From: Cucumis sativus
Taxonomy: Eukaryota; Streptophyta; Magnoliopsida; Cucurbitales; Cucurbitaceae
NCBI RefSeq assembly: GCF_000004075.3
Contig: NC_026655.2
Location: 3,906,001 to 3,970,000, forward strand
DNA: 64,000 bases
Direction: 5' to 3'
Below the pieces are notes generated by a model. That model was not told the origin of the DNA, made no database searches, and saw only the letters and a program-made list of their open reading frames with translations. Position 1 is the stretch's first letter. Each line of letters opens with the position of its first letter. Shown in pieces: positions 25,937 through 37,800 of the stretch. The position numbers and the translations under genes are program-made.

Positions 25937-26414
25937 CACAATAGGGAGGATTTATTATCTTTTCAAGAATTTAGGAAATAAATCTAAATATGGTTTAAGT
26001 GATTTAGATAGTTGGGGTTGTTTTGAAATAAAACTACACCCGAGAAAGGAAGCAAAATGACAAAAACACGTGTTAGTGGAATGCATCTATGAAAAAGATA
26101 TAAAAAAAAAACTTTAAAGATATATTTGACAAAGAGATGGTGTGACGTGACATTTTTTGTAGAAGAAAAGTTTAGACGTCCGTAACTCTCACTATTTCTT
26201 CTATAAAACCATCTCAATTCTACAATTTTATTTCAAAACAAACCTAATTATCCAAATCACCCATGAGATTCTTTAGAAATATATACATATCTCATACTTA
26301 GAAGAAAAAAAAAAGAAAGAAGTAAAGATGAAAAACCGAACCGAACCGACCGGTTCATGTTTTCAAGAAACCGAACCGACTTTCCCTCCCCTTCTACATC
26401 AGCGAAGGCTCTAC

Positions 26415-26423
26415 TTTCCCGCC
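26415..26423 (+). promoter_or_regulatory. E2F binding site in POLA2 promoter
   Basis: TTTCCCGCC is a full match to the plant/animal E2F consensus TTTSSCGS. It lies just before the sequence that looks like the transcribed first exon of the DNA polymerase alpha subunit B gene. E2F-DP controls S-phase replication genes, so the site fits the gene. Confidence 0.75.
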
Positions 26424-26459
26424 AATTTCTGCCAACTGAAAAGTGTAACCGCGCTTTTC

Positions 26460-26468
26460 AAACCCTAA
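26460..26468 (+). promoter_or_regulatory. Telo box in POLA2 promoter or leader
   Basis: AAACCCTAA, a telo box, lies 37 bp after the E2F site. Telo boxes are frequent near the start sites of plant replication and translation genes. Confidence 0.55.
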
Positions 26469-27745
26469 ATTCTCGAACACTGAAGCTTTGCTGATTTCCG
26501 GCATTTCAACCGTATTCGTCTACAATCATCGATCTTGCTGGCCGTTGCGTCGCTAGCTTCGTCGTGGAATTTTTTCTCTTCATCTCTCTCAGATCTTTCA
26601 TTGTTTTTTCTCTCATTTTCGTTTATGGTTCGCCGGCCCCTGCACCACACACACTCAGTAGTCAGAATCGTTCAGGCATCGTCGTATCTTCCACGTCCAA
26701 CAGGAAGTGAGCTGTGAGAACCTTGGGTAGGAGTTTTTTTCTTCACGTTTCTTGTTTGTTCTTTGATGAATTGACTCCGAATTTGGTTACGTTTGGTGTT
26801 TTTTACTCTGGATTTAAGAGATTGAAATTTTTTAGCTTGCTAACCAGCGTGTGAACTGACCCAGAACCTGTATGATTCTACATCATTTTGTCCATAGTTG
26901 GTAGAGTTCAGACATATAAGTTCGAATATTCAAACACGAATCAACAAGGAATCAAGTTCTTCTTCCCAGAAATCAGTGGGTAAGGACTTGTTATATGCGC
27001 TTTTGGACTTGTTTAAAGTGTTGTTAGCTAGACTTTAACCTGTGAAACTCTTTTATTTGCAATTTCAGTCTGAACGAACAAGAGTTAAAGTCGGCATCGA
27101 GCAAGAAGAGGTTAATAAGTCTCCTTACTGTCACTTGGGTAAGTAATAACTTTTTAATTGGGTTTCAAAGTAAGATTGTTCAAGTTCTTAGTTAAAAGTT
27201 GATTAAGGTCGACAAAGTTCTTTTAAGTGGGGTCAACTTATGTTTTATATGCTATTAAGATCATCGGGTCACTTTGGAACTAGGTTGAGAATTGTGTGCA
27301 ATAGTTGGCCAGGATTATCTGTGTTGTGATGTGCTAAGTTACGTAGACTGACTGTTATGCTATGCCTGTGATTGAGAAGTGCACGAAAAGTTATTGTGTG
27401 TAAATACATTTTTTTATGAAGGAAATGCATTTTGAAAGCTTGATTCTTTGATTGAAAGTGCTTAAATTGCGTTTAATGTAAATGCTTTAAACATTGGAAT
27501 TCTATGGGATTGCTTTTCCAAGTTACATCAACATGAAATTGCGAGCGTCACATCAATAGAACACTCAATACATTGTGGGACTTCATGCATACATGCACGA
27601 GTGAATAGTCACCGTGCTTTAAAGTTATGATTTTGAAGGTTGAAGTACCCTTAACTTATGTGTATGAATTCATGGTCGTTATGTTTATATGTTATGATTT
27701 CGAAGGTCGTGGTGCAGAACTTTCCTCTATCTGTACGTTGGTCTC

Positions 27746-27820
27746 GTAAACCAAGGCTCAGCCCCGCTGACTGGATGTCAATTAACCATCAGCAGGGGCA
27801 AAGTCTAAACAAGGGTTTAC
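27746..27820. repeat. Nested inverted repeat in POLA2 5' intron
   Basis: Outer arms GTAAACC (27746-27752) and GGTTTAC (27814-27820) are perfect complements. Inner arms CCCCGCTGA (27762-27770) and TCAGCAGGGG (27789-27798) pair with one bulged base. The loop is about 18 nt. The transcript could form a two-tier stem. Confidence 0.6.
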
Positions 27821-28373
27821 TTAGCAGTTAGCACCGAGGAGTTGGACATGAAAAGTATAAAGAGGAAATGGGGGAGTTGTACCCTTAAAGCTGGAGATAA
27901 AATGATAAAAAGAAAATGTTTTAATGTTGAAAAGTTTGGGTCCCACCAATCATGTCTTGCATGTGCTTGAATATATCATCTCGGATAATGAGGTTACTTA
28001 CTAGGTACTTTTAATACTCGTTGTTTTATTTAATCCACCTTTCAACTAAAGACAACGACGTACTAGGTGACTGAAGAAGGTTGCTGCAAAAGGGCCACGA
28101 GAGACTTAGAAGTGCTTAATTGTTTTGCCTTAGTAAACAAATTGAAGTTTAATGCATTTTTTTTAAAGAAATATATTACTTTGAAGTTTAAAACATGTAT
28201 TACTTATGTTTTAAAATGTTTTGGGGATCCCTAATATAGATTTACTTTTCTTAAAAGTGATTTAATTTACCTAAGGTTTAAGTCCTATTAGCCTTTGAGG
28301 TGTTCTTTAGCATGCATTTGTTGTGACCCCATATAGTACAAGTCTTACGAGTTGGGTTATTTCAGGTAGTGCC

Positions 28374-31300
28374 ATGGAAGAAGAGATTGGAGAAGAATTC
28401 AAGAGGAGTGGCTTCACGTTCGATGAAGAGGAAGAGATTCTCAAGAAATGTAAGCTTTACTTCTCATTTTTGTTTGCTTTATTTCTATGATTGGGTACCG
28501 CTGACTGCCGATTCCTCCCTCTTCTGCACTAGGTGTCACTTTCTGTGTTAACTACAATCTAAAGCCTTCGGATATTGTTTCTAGCTGGGAGGTTTACTAT
28601 CTCAACAGGTGGCTGTTTCTCTTAAACTATTGTTTCTTTTCGATGGCCATATGATTTAGTATCTACTTGATTTTCAGAGATTTTCCCACTAAACAATAGT
28701 GTCAAGCCAAGTATCTAAATTGCTTGAAATTATTTTGCGCAAGCTCGAATTCTTGTTTCTCCATTTCTTGAGGGTTTGGACATGATTGTTTCTCGGTTAG
28801 TAGCTGATTGAATGTCTTGTACAGGCTATTAGATGGGTCAGTGGTTGAACTTGAACAGCTGGATGGGTTCTTACAACATTTACAGAATGAGCAAAAAGAA
28901 ACTGTCATTAAAGGGGAACCGGATCTTCATGTTTACTCAAGCAAAGATGTTGACGTGTATGTTTCTTTTCCCATTTGTTCTTTTTCCTGCTTTACCCAGT
29001 CAGCAAGCACAATTTTCAGAGTGAGCATTTACTTGTCACAGTCTATATAGCTCCTTAGCTCGTATGGTTGTGTTGTCTGTAAACACCAGTGGTTACTTTA
29101 GCAATTTTCGGAGGTCTGACTAACTTGCATATGGTCATGGATAGCTGCTTGGTTACCTTGTCTAATCAAGCATATTATAAGGTGAGTGGTCTATACCAGT
29201 CATGATAGGGTCACTTGAAAACTTGCACCAAATTGTGAAGGAGTTGTTTCGTCAAGGGTCTAAGAAATTTGTAATCTTGGTACAAATAGGAATTTTAGAG
29301 GACTCAAGGGGCTTTAGAAAATTGCCAACTACACTCATAACAGAAATTTCGAATAATTGGTACTTGTGTCTTGTTAAAAGTATAGTAATTTTCTCTATTG
29401 TGATGAAAATCTCTCTAAATATCATTGTAAAAAATTAATAAAAAATTTGTCACATAGGATTTTGAATGATGAGAACGAAGATCTAAATGAAGATATTCTT
29501 AAGACCCCAAATGGGAAATCTCAGAGCCTCCACAAAGAGCGATTGGATTTGACACCTTACACGAACGAAGGATTGTTCTCATCGGGAAAGCCTTCAAAGC
29601 ATGAGACACCCTTTGGCCAAAGAACAGAAAAGTTTGTTGTGAGGTTCAACATTAATAACATGCCTGATATGGTGACTGCTGTGAAGGTAGATAATAGTGA
29701 GAATGATGAAGATACAATCATCAAGAAGGTTCGTCCCCTACAAGGATGCTCATTGACAGTCCATGGATCAGGATTTGGACTTGAACCTAATTGCAGGTTC
29801 ATGTATGACAAGGATGAAGATAGGGTATTCATTATTTATCATAGCATTATATTTGATCACTGGCACAACTCCAGTACATGTTCTAAAATGGTTTAGTTTA
29901 TGTTATAGTTTAATGCTCTTGATAACCGAATCATGAGACATGCTAAAGCTCTTGCTGCATCTGGGCTCTACGAGGAAGCAGTGGACCCAACAGTTGCTTC
30001 ACAGGTAGTTTAATTGCTGTCTTACTCGCTTTCTCTCTGAAATTGTGTGCGTAAAGTTTTGATTGGGAGCTAGGTGGTTAAGGTCTTGGGGAGTTATTCT
30101 ACAAACCTAATTAAGTTTATCTAGCTGCTTGTGTTTTAACTTATACCCTACAACTTTATGCTGCGCGCTGTGATACGCTTTTGCTGAGTAAATGCTTAGT
30201 TTGGTCGGTGATACCAAGTCTAAACGTGTGACCCTGTATCAGAAAAGCATTTTTGCGGTGGGCATGATTTATTGTGATGGTGAAGGACACTTGAACGATA
30301 AGTCCATCTTGTTGCAAAGCAGGTATTGTCATATATTGTTTATGATGTAAGAAGACTAAGAGTTAATTGGGTAATTCCTGTGTTTGTTTTTTTTTAAAAA
30401 AAAGAGTTAATTGGGTAATTAGGCAATATTCTAAGTTAATTTCTTTTTACCCAACTTGAACTCTATAAATAAAAAGTCTTCTCCTCTTGTATGAAACACA
30501 TTATTCATTCTAATAAAAGATCCACAATCTTGGTTGTTGGAGGATTTCTTCTTGAAGTTACTTAGGCTACATCAATTTGATACCAGAGCAACCGTCTGGG
30601 CCATTGTTGACTGCCACCGGTGGAAGACTAGAAAACTCTTGTTGATGCCCCAATCACGAGGAGCTTTGAGTGTTGTGCTTGTTGCCAAACAACACACATC
30701 TAATTAGGGGGAGCTGTTAAAATTCCAAAAAAGAAAGAAGACTCCTATTCATAGAGTTCTGTTACAAAGTGGGGGTAAAAAGTGAATTAAATTAGAAGAT
30801 TATCTAATCACCAATTAACCCCTAGTCTTCTTACATCAGTTTATTTTCTTGCCGCGTAAGTGCATTGCTTTTCTATTGCCACCTCTGTTTCTGTTTACGA
30901 AGTCGAGTTACTTTATTACTGGTAGTTACTTTATTACTGAACTCTAAGATTTCCTTTTTCTTTTATAGTATCGCGCATTCAGGGGGACAGCGAGTTCGTC
31001 TAGAATTACAGAACTTAAGCCAATTTTCAATCTTTCCTGGCCAGGTACAACATGCAATGTTAATACCATTTGTTCTGTCTTTCAAAAAGTATACCTACCA
31101 GGAAGAATTGAATTCATGCAGGTAGTAGGTATTGAAGGGCATAATCCTAGTGGACACTGCTTGATTGCGTCCAAACTTGTAGATTCTTTTCCTTTGTCTG
31201 CCACTATAGACCCCATTCTGCCTCCAGCAAAGAAGATCGCTTTGAACCATGATATTCAACCAATTAATCAATCTTCTACACCGTCAGAACTATCGATGGT

Positions 31301-34185
31301 GTGTGTTCTTGTAAATGGCTAATGTTTTTTCAGTAACCTTCTGTATTAGTCATCATTGTGTCCTAACACTTGCATCATGTCTCTACTTAATATCATATTG
31401 AAATAGGTCGTATTCTCTCTAGTAAATTTATTTAATACACTTTGAAATATTGTTAAACAGATCATTGCATCCGGCCCCTATACAACAACGGACAACTTAT
31501 TGTTTGAGCCTTTGACTGAGTTATTAGCATATGCAAAAAGAAAAGTTCCCCAGCTACTAATATTGGTAAACAATCATCGGTTTATCTTGATTTTACTTAA
31601 TGACTTGTCAAATTTAACTTATTGTCATTGACATTTTATGTTGTTTTAGCTTGGACCATTTGTTGATTCTGAACATTCTGATATCAAGAGAGGAACTGTA
31701 GAGATGAGCTTTGAGGAAATTTTCAAATTTGAAGTTTTAAGAAGGGTAATAATGTATACAGTAGACTTAACTTTGAAATACATTTTTTAAAATATTTTTT
31801 GTCTTTAAATTTGGCTTTATTTTGTTCAGGTACAAGATTATGCAGAACACATGGGTCCTGATGCGCGTGTGCTGTTGATGCCATCTACAAGGGATGCTAA
31901 TCACGACTTTGCTTTTCCCCAGGTATAAATTGTTGCAGCAGATCTGTCCGTTTTTAAATGATTGAATTATTAAAGATCACCTTCTTCTGCAGCCTGCGTT
32001 CGACATTCCATCTGATCTCAAACTTCAGGTAATCTATTGTTTGTGTTACTTCTAAATTTTATGGAGCTTCATTTTCTTGAGTAATGCTTTCGGTTGAACC
32101 ATGTTGGTTTTGATTCAGATATCCAGTCCCCCAAACCCATGCATCTTGGAAGCAAATCAGGTAAATCATGGATACATCTTTGTGTTTTGAAATGAGCTTT
32201 CAATGAACTTATTTATTTTGATAAGAAACGATGTCATTGATATATGAAATAAAAGGGGGCGGAAGCCCAAGACAAATGGAATTACATGAGATTTCTCTAG
32301 TTGGTAAAAAGAGAGGAAAAATCGTAAGAATGGAATAGGTGTTATTTTCAGCTCATGGCATGAAAAATTACAAGTTAAAAGTCATAGGAGCTTTTCCTCT
32401 CTGTGAATGGACGTTTGTTTCTTTCCTTCCAAATGTTCCAAATGAGCTTTCAATGAACGTCTTATTTTCATCAAGGTTTCCAATGTTGGAAAATTTAAGT
32501 TCGAAATAATTGGTTATCAATTAATGGTTGGCTATTTTGACACTATAAAATGAAAGAAAAAAGGGAAAAAAATGGGCGCTGGATGCTCGGCTGTAAAAAA
32601 AGAATCAACATATAACAATGCAAAACAGGAAAGAAAAAATATCGATCCCGCCAAAGACCATCTTGGCTTTTAGTCTGTCCATGATGTGTTTGCTCTGCAG
32701 TAGGAGTGACAATAGCAGTCCATTGGTATTCTATTTCTTACAAATGAAGAATTACATTTAGTTTTGTGCACCTGCAGTTACTTTTACCATGAGATAATTT
32801 TTTAGTTCGTTATTCTTATCATAAAGAGGGGGAACAAGACATTTTGAACATTCTTTGTTACCTTTTTGTTAAAACAAAGTATACATGGTCATGGGTCCCG
32901 TTTCTCTTTTCTTGCTCTTCTCTTTGGATTTCTGGCTGGGGAGAAAGAAACTAATACAAAAGGGGAGAATCCCACGGGATGATCCTTTTGATTTTGCCAA
33001 CTGAGCTCCCTTCTGCTCTTGATTTGATTTTTATGCTTTTGTTATTTTAATTGGAGGGAGGACTCGCAAAGAGAGTTTGATAGGATATGTAAGAGAGTTC
33101 TAAATTGTGAAATAGATATGCCATTCCTCGCACATCACTCACATCATATGTAGTATTCTTGTAAAACTACAGAATTGATGTCCGTTGAATCAACAGAACG
33201 AATTACGATATTTTCGTCGATAATGAATTTCAGGCAAAGATAGCCTGCTGCACCATGGACATTCTCAGACACCTCAGTGGAGAAGAGCTGTCAAGAAATC
33301 TAACAAAGGGAGGAACCAACGATCGCCTGAGCACGCTTGCTAGTCATATACTTCGCCAGCGCAGGCATGTTTTATATTAGGCACAGAATTGTTGGTTATT
33401 CTATATATTAATATGGTGTCTATCTTACGCTTCTCTTGTTTTACTTATTTATAATGCACAACAGCTTTTATCCTCTATACCCTCCGGCCGAAGGAGTTCC
33501 ACTGGACTTTTCACTTGCCCCACAAGCTCTTGACATCTCCGTAATACCTGATATTCTCATTCTTCCATCCGACATGAAACATTTCGTGAAGGTAAGTGAT
33601 TGTCCTCATTATTTCATTATTGTACTCTGTACCATACATTTTACGTAGTGCCAGTTTTGCCTTCTATCTTTCATCAGTTACTTATTCTCAAAACTACTTC
33701 AACAATGAAAGTAAAAAATGTGACAATTTTGATACACACTATAGATAAAGAATGTAGACCGACTAAAGTTTCGCCTGAATCTCATCTTTTCACCTTTAGA
33801 TGCTAATACTTACTTGAGGTGCTAAGTTGAGTTATGAAGTTTGAAGTTAGTACGTGAAATTTAAAAAGTTTGTTTTTGAATTTTAGAGTTAAAAAACGTC
33901 GAGGAAGTGGAAAATAGAGAAAAATGAACTACCTAAGGAAAATGTGCAAACTTTAGTGAACACAACTGAGGTGATGGAATTGAGTTTAAGTCGGTGGTGA
34001 AGATAAAAACATGTTATCTATGTCAGGTTATATCTCTTGGTGAAGGAGGTTCAGAGGAAGAGCAAGCAAGATGCGTATGTGTGAATCCTGGAAGATTGGC
34101 CAAGGGTGAAGGAGGGGGTACTTTTGTCGAGCTCAATTACTTCGGTAGGCCTGACCAGATAAATGCTATGGTTGTCAGCATATGA
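28374..34185 (+). CDS. POLA2: DNA polymerase alpha subunit B (POLA2)
   Basis: Sixteen coding exons give 622 residues: 28374-28449, 28533-28608, 28825-28956, 29458-29824, 29909-30004, 30243-30322, 30969-31044, 31122-31298, 31461-31565, 31650-31745, 31830-31922, 31993-32028, 32119-32160, 33234-33364, 33465-33591 and 34027-34185. All frames join. The start MEEEIGEEFKRSGF and the end agree with the Arabidopsis protein as I remember it. The N-terminal helical part and acidic linker are followed by an OB-fold region (HSGGQRVRLELQ, IFPGQVVGIEG) and the calcineurin-like fold (LLILLGPFVDSEH; VLLMPSTRDA; LILPSDMKHF), which lacks the catalytic metal set in this family. The C-terminus has VNPGRLAKGEGGGTF. 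The protein is the structural B subunit of the polymerase alpha-primase complex that lays down primers at replication origins and lagging strands in the nucleus. Intron 14 uses a GC donor, and intron 6 carries an LTR-like insertion. Confidence 0.95.
30343..30838. mobile_element. Foldback LTR-like element (496 bp) in POLA2 intron 6
   Basis: The insertion is bounded by TGATGTAAGAAGACTA (30343-30358) and its exact complement TAGTCTTCTTACATCA (30823-30838). It is flanked on both sides by GTTTA, a 5-bp target duplication (30338-30342 and 30839-30843). Ends are TG...CA as in LTR retrotransposons. The inverted arms stay similar, with indels, for about 120 bp. The left arm holds a TATA box (CTCTATAAATA, 30461-30471) and AATAAA. 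A sequence close to the initiator-tRNA primer site, TGATACCAGAGC (30578-30589; the usual form is TGGTATCAGAGC), and a polypurine tract AGGGGGAG (30706-30713) directly before TGTTAAAATTCC enclose a tiny interior. No coding capacity. It resembles a TRIM-type element with one terminal repeat inverted. Confidence 0.7.
32215..32300. repeat. Possible dispersed-repeat fragment in POLA2 intron 13
   Basis: TTTTGATAAGAAACGATGTC, then ATTGATATATGAAAT, AGCCCAAGACAAATGG and ATTACATGAG. The layout resembles 36585-36670 and, more weakly, 31-150. This intron (32161-33233) is by far the longest within the coding region, which fits insertion of repeat DNA. The family is not identified. Confidence 0.3.
33365..33366 (+). 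other. GC (not GT) splice donor of POLA2 intron 14
   Basis: Reading CGC CAG CGC AG, the exon must end at 33364 for the next exon (from 33465, CTTTTATCC) to read SFYPLYPP, the conserved family sequence. The intron then starts GCATGT and ends ACAG. The nearest GT, four bases on, would put the next exon out of frame. GC-AG introns make up about 1% of plant introns. Confidence 0.85.
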
Positions 34186-34318
34186 GCAGTGGTCTTGACG
34201 TCTAGCCTTCTGTTTGACTCATAAATTGGACCTGCCAAATCCTCTTCGGCTTCAGTTTCAACATGGAAGACTGGTTGTAGTTTAATTCATTAAATTAGGG
34301 ATTAGGTATTAGATTTGC

Positions 34319-34324
34319 AATAAA
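34319..34324 (+). terminator. Likely poly(A) signal of POLA2
   Basis: AATAAA 134 bp after the stop codon, in an AT-rich stretch and followed by T-rich sequence. The next gene is convergent and its stop lies 541 bp further on. The interval between the two stop codons (34186-34864) holds only 3' flanking sequence. Confidence 0.5.
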
Positions 34325-34864
34325 TTACTATAGTGTATATTATTGTCATTGTGTAGGAGAAGAGCAGTCTGCAAAATTAATGTCCTATAATTTGTGCCCA
34401 CAAGCGTATCAATTATTTCAGCTACACTTTTCATTTGAGATAACATATCAAACAGCTGATGAGTGATTCCATCTTTGTATAATTGCCTACCTCACATCGT
34501 GATAGTAATTATATTTTATTTATTTTTTATTTTTCAAATTCCTAATTGAAGCATTACATACTTGTATTATACAGAAAACCTTTATTGGGTGGTTCTTAGT
34601 TATATATATTTAAAAAGGTTCTGACCTTTTAAATTTTTTATTTGAAAGACAATCTTGCTTTCCTTATTTGCTTATTGGAAAATAAAATTCAAGAGGATTC
34701 AGAATAAGGGCATAATAGTATTTGAGCCTTAACATTAATGAAATTATGAGCCTCGTTTTCCATTCATTTAAATAGCAAATTAGGATTCTTTTGCAATATG
34801 GACTTAGCCCTTAATCAGTCCATTTAGATTGGAGGATGAAACAATTCTTATCTTCTACTCTACG

Positions 34865-37800
34865 CTAGAGACTTTCCTTCCAAAAACGTATCGATTTATC
34901 AGTCCCGCAGGAAATGAAGGCCGACTCTGTTGGTGAGTGCTCGAGCCATCGAGGTGCACCGACATGGTTAGAAGGCCACCTTGCTACTCTCTCTGCTGTC
35001 AAAGCATCCCAAATAACAATCTGCAACCATTTAAATCTTATCAATTCAGATTCAAAACATAGGCTATCAAAGAACATCAATGTCACAGCTCTCAGAAGAG
35101 AAGAAAAGCAGGATCGACCTCATTGCTTGGTTCGTCTATTGATAGCACAAACTCCTCAGTATCATTGAATACAGCCTAACAAAAAAAAAATTATTAAATG
35201 TCAGATGGAAATGTAAACAGTTCATCAGAATCTTCCCATTACAAATTTGAGCCAAGGTTGACTTTCAAAAATGTTTAAAAATACTTTCCTTACACCTAAA
35301 ATAACGTGTAGTATAACAGATGGTTGTCATCTGCTAGATTTATGTTAGTGGAATTAGAAAATTAGCATAACTCTAAATCCACATGCGAAAAGAAGTGTAC
35401 TTGAATGTGCCTAGTTAATCGTAATTTTACTTTTATCTCGTTGAGATTTTTGTAAGTGTTTGGACCAACTTCAGCACACCTTAGTTATTTTCACTGGCCA
35501 AACCCTACTATATCTGATTACCAAAGAAACTCATAAGATATTAAATTTTAAGAGGGTGGCTTTCATGGTTTGGACTCATTCTTTTCAAACTCTTTATTTA
35601 TTTCATGGCTCTTATTATTGACCACACGGGAGCTAACACGTTTTCAAACACATCAATGAGTTCCACTGTTCCAGTTATGGAAAACCTCCCAAGTAAAAGA
35701 AGCTTTTTGAAATTGAAATGAAACCAGACCTGACACCTCAATTGAATATGAGTGGCGCCAACATATTGTTTGACTAGTCTCCCTGTCCCCACGTCCCATA
35801 GCTTTACACTCGAGTCCTTTCCACAAGAAAGAACATACCTGAGATATTCATGATTAAATCATTGAACAAAACTCCAAGAAACCAATAAAAATATTAAAAA
35901 CATTCTCTCAGAGCTGTGAAGGCCAGTAACAAAATCATATACATTCTGAATAACCCATCATGATTGTTGCCAGTTTACCTTTCATCCTTTGTAAATTTTG
36001 CACTGGTGGCCTCTGCTGTGCCATGTGCACTAACAATGGACCGAATACATTTTGCACCAATGCCGTCCCATAAACGAACTGCGCCGTCTTTCGAAGCAGT
36101 GACATACATACTACCTGTTGCCGAATACCTGATCTGTACAATCATTAAGCATGAACTGTGAGAGTTCCATCTACATCTAAGAGGATTCGGATTGTGCAAA
36201 ATTTTGAAAAATGAAGTTCACAGCACCTGATTTATTGCTCCATTATTTCCTATTTCAGGAACATTTGCGGATAGAAAACACTGAAAAGTATTGACATCAT
36301 ACAAGTGGGGAATCTGATGATCCGTTCCTGAAGTTTTCATCCATGTCAGAATAATGAGGCACCAACCTCTTCTCATTTGGTTTCATTAATTTCAGGTCTA
36401 AAGATCAGCTAGTAGTGGTGGAACTCGGACTGAACTAGTAAGAGTAGGACTGAGAGCTATTGGAGCTAATTCCGTTGTAACCATTCTTTGTTGTATTTAA
36501 TTTAGGATCAGTTTGTTAGTTAGTTGTTATTGTAATTACTTTTCCAAATGAGAACTTCCTCAAATTACTAATTAATAATTTATTTTTTTTGAATAAAGAA
36601 ACATTTCATTCATAAATGCAACCAGGAGAAAACCCCCAAAGCACCTATAGATACAAGAACTAATTCAAAAAATGTATCAAAGAGGAACAGGAAAAGGATA
36701 GAGAAAATGACAGTTTAATAAATCCTCTCTCTCTCTAGTCAATTATAAAAGCAAAGCCTAAACCGAGCTGTCAGTTTTGGAAGGTGGATGGCAGCTAGCT
36801 TAACTAGCCCTCTATCGCAATGTTTTGTTCCTTTTTACTTCTCTTAATAGTAGAGGGGAAAAAAGGTCATAGAGGGATACACGTATGTATTCATTTAGTT
36901 AGCAAAGGAAAAATAATTTCATGAAATGAGAGGAAAGCGTGGTTATAGAATTCAAGTTTATTATGCAATCTAATTTAATTTCAATAACAAATAACAGTAC
37001 TTGCATGCTTTCAAATATCAAAATCCAAAGAGCAGTTCAGCTATCAATTGATGAAAAGGAAGAAGACGGTACCTGCTAAGAGATAATCTCCTGAAGGATG
37101 AAGAGATATAGATCGCACGTTATGAGTATCCTTAATGACAAACAGAGCAAAAGGAAGAATTTAAGAGAATTCCTTTTGAAGTAAAAGAAGCAAAATTTGC
37201 TGAAGGATTTAAAAGCTGCAGCCAAATGGTACAATAAGATACAAGCTAAACCTGGATAACTCGAAATGCTTTCTTTGCAGTCAATTTGGAGAAGTCAAAG
37301 AACCTGGAAAAGAAAGCATTGTACAAATTTCTAGGATCAGTTATATTTCATTTACCCATAGAATGGTATCTTCAGAATTGAAGTTATAAGCTCAAAGATG
37401 ACAAAAACAGTCATGACTTCTAGATTGCATTTGGAGCTTTGATAGTCGTAAATAAAATGGCACTACTGAATACTGATAATAATAAGTTAAGGAGCTACTC
37501 TCTCGCACAAACGACCTCAGGTAAAATGCATCAAGAAAGAACCATACTTTATTGTGTGATCTTTTGCACCAGATACAAGAACAGTATTCTGAGGATGAAA
37601 ATCTAAATCATTTATTGGCTGCAATTAATTAGGAAAAGAATTAATCATCGATGGAGAAGAAAATCTAATTGATAATACAGAAACATACACAGATTAGAAC
37701 AATGAAGAAAAGAGAGATGTAAAGAACTAAAATCCTGATCAGAAAGAAAAAAAACCATGTTCCCTTCCCTTGATGCAAAAAGTTTAGACAGCAACAGTGA

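Larger units (their letters stand above)
18320..26300. other. Gene-free AT-rich spacer downstream of CYP78A5
   Basis: I see no protein-coding gene, tRNA or rRNA here on either strand. The ORFs present are short, lysine/isoleucine/phenylalanine-rich and without domains. Contents are poly-T tracts, (AT)n runs, a pyrimidine tract with (TTC)n at about 19540-19560, the 57-bp tandem duplication at 23320-23432 and a TGGGCY cluster at 25869-25936 just before the next gene. Confidence 0.7.
26440..28373 (+). other. Presumed 5' leader of POLA2 with large non-coding intron(s)
   Basis: The coding start at 28374 is preceded by TTATTTCAG at 28356-28364, a strong 3' splice site only 9 nt before the ATG. A non-coding first exon therefore probably lies upstream, near the E2F site. 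A possible donor is CTTGG/GTAGGAG at about 26727. The roughly 1.6-kb interval between holds no recognisable gene. The part from about 27500 to 28120 is less AT-rich and looks like a worn-down repeat, containing a nested inverted repeat (27746-27820). The exact exon layout needs transcript data. Confidence 0.5.

Noticed and set aside
26535..26717. Possible upstream ORF in the POLA2 leader
   Set aside because: The listed frame starts at TTG, not ATG, and the translation is Ser/Phe-rich without conservation clues.
29557..29832. 91-residue minus-strand ORF
   Set aside because: Shadow of POLA2 exon 4 on the other strand.
33366..33370. GT donor four bases after the proposed POLA2 GC donor
   Set aside because: Using it shifts the next exon out of the conserved SFYPLYPP frame.
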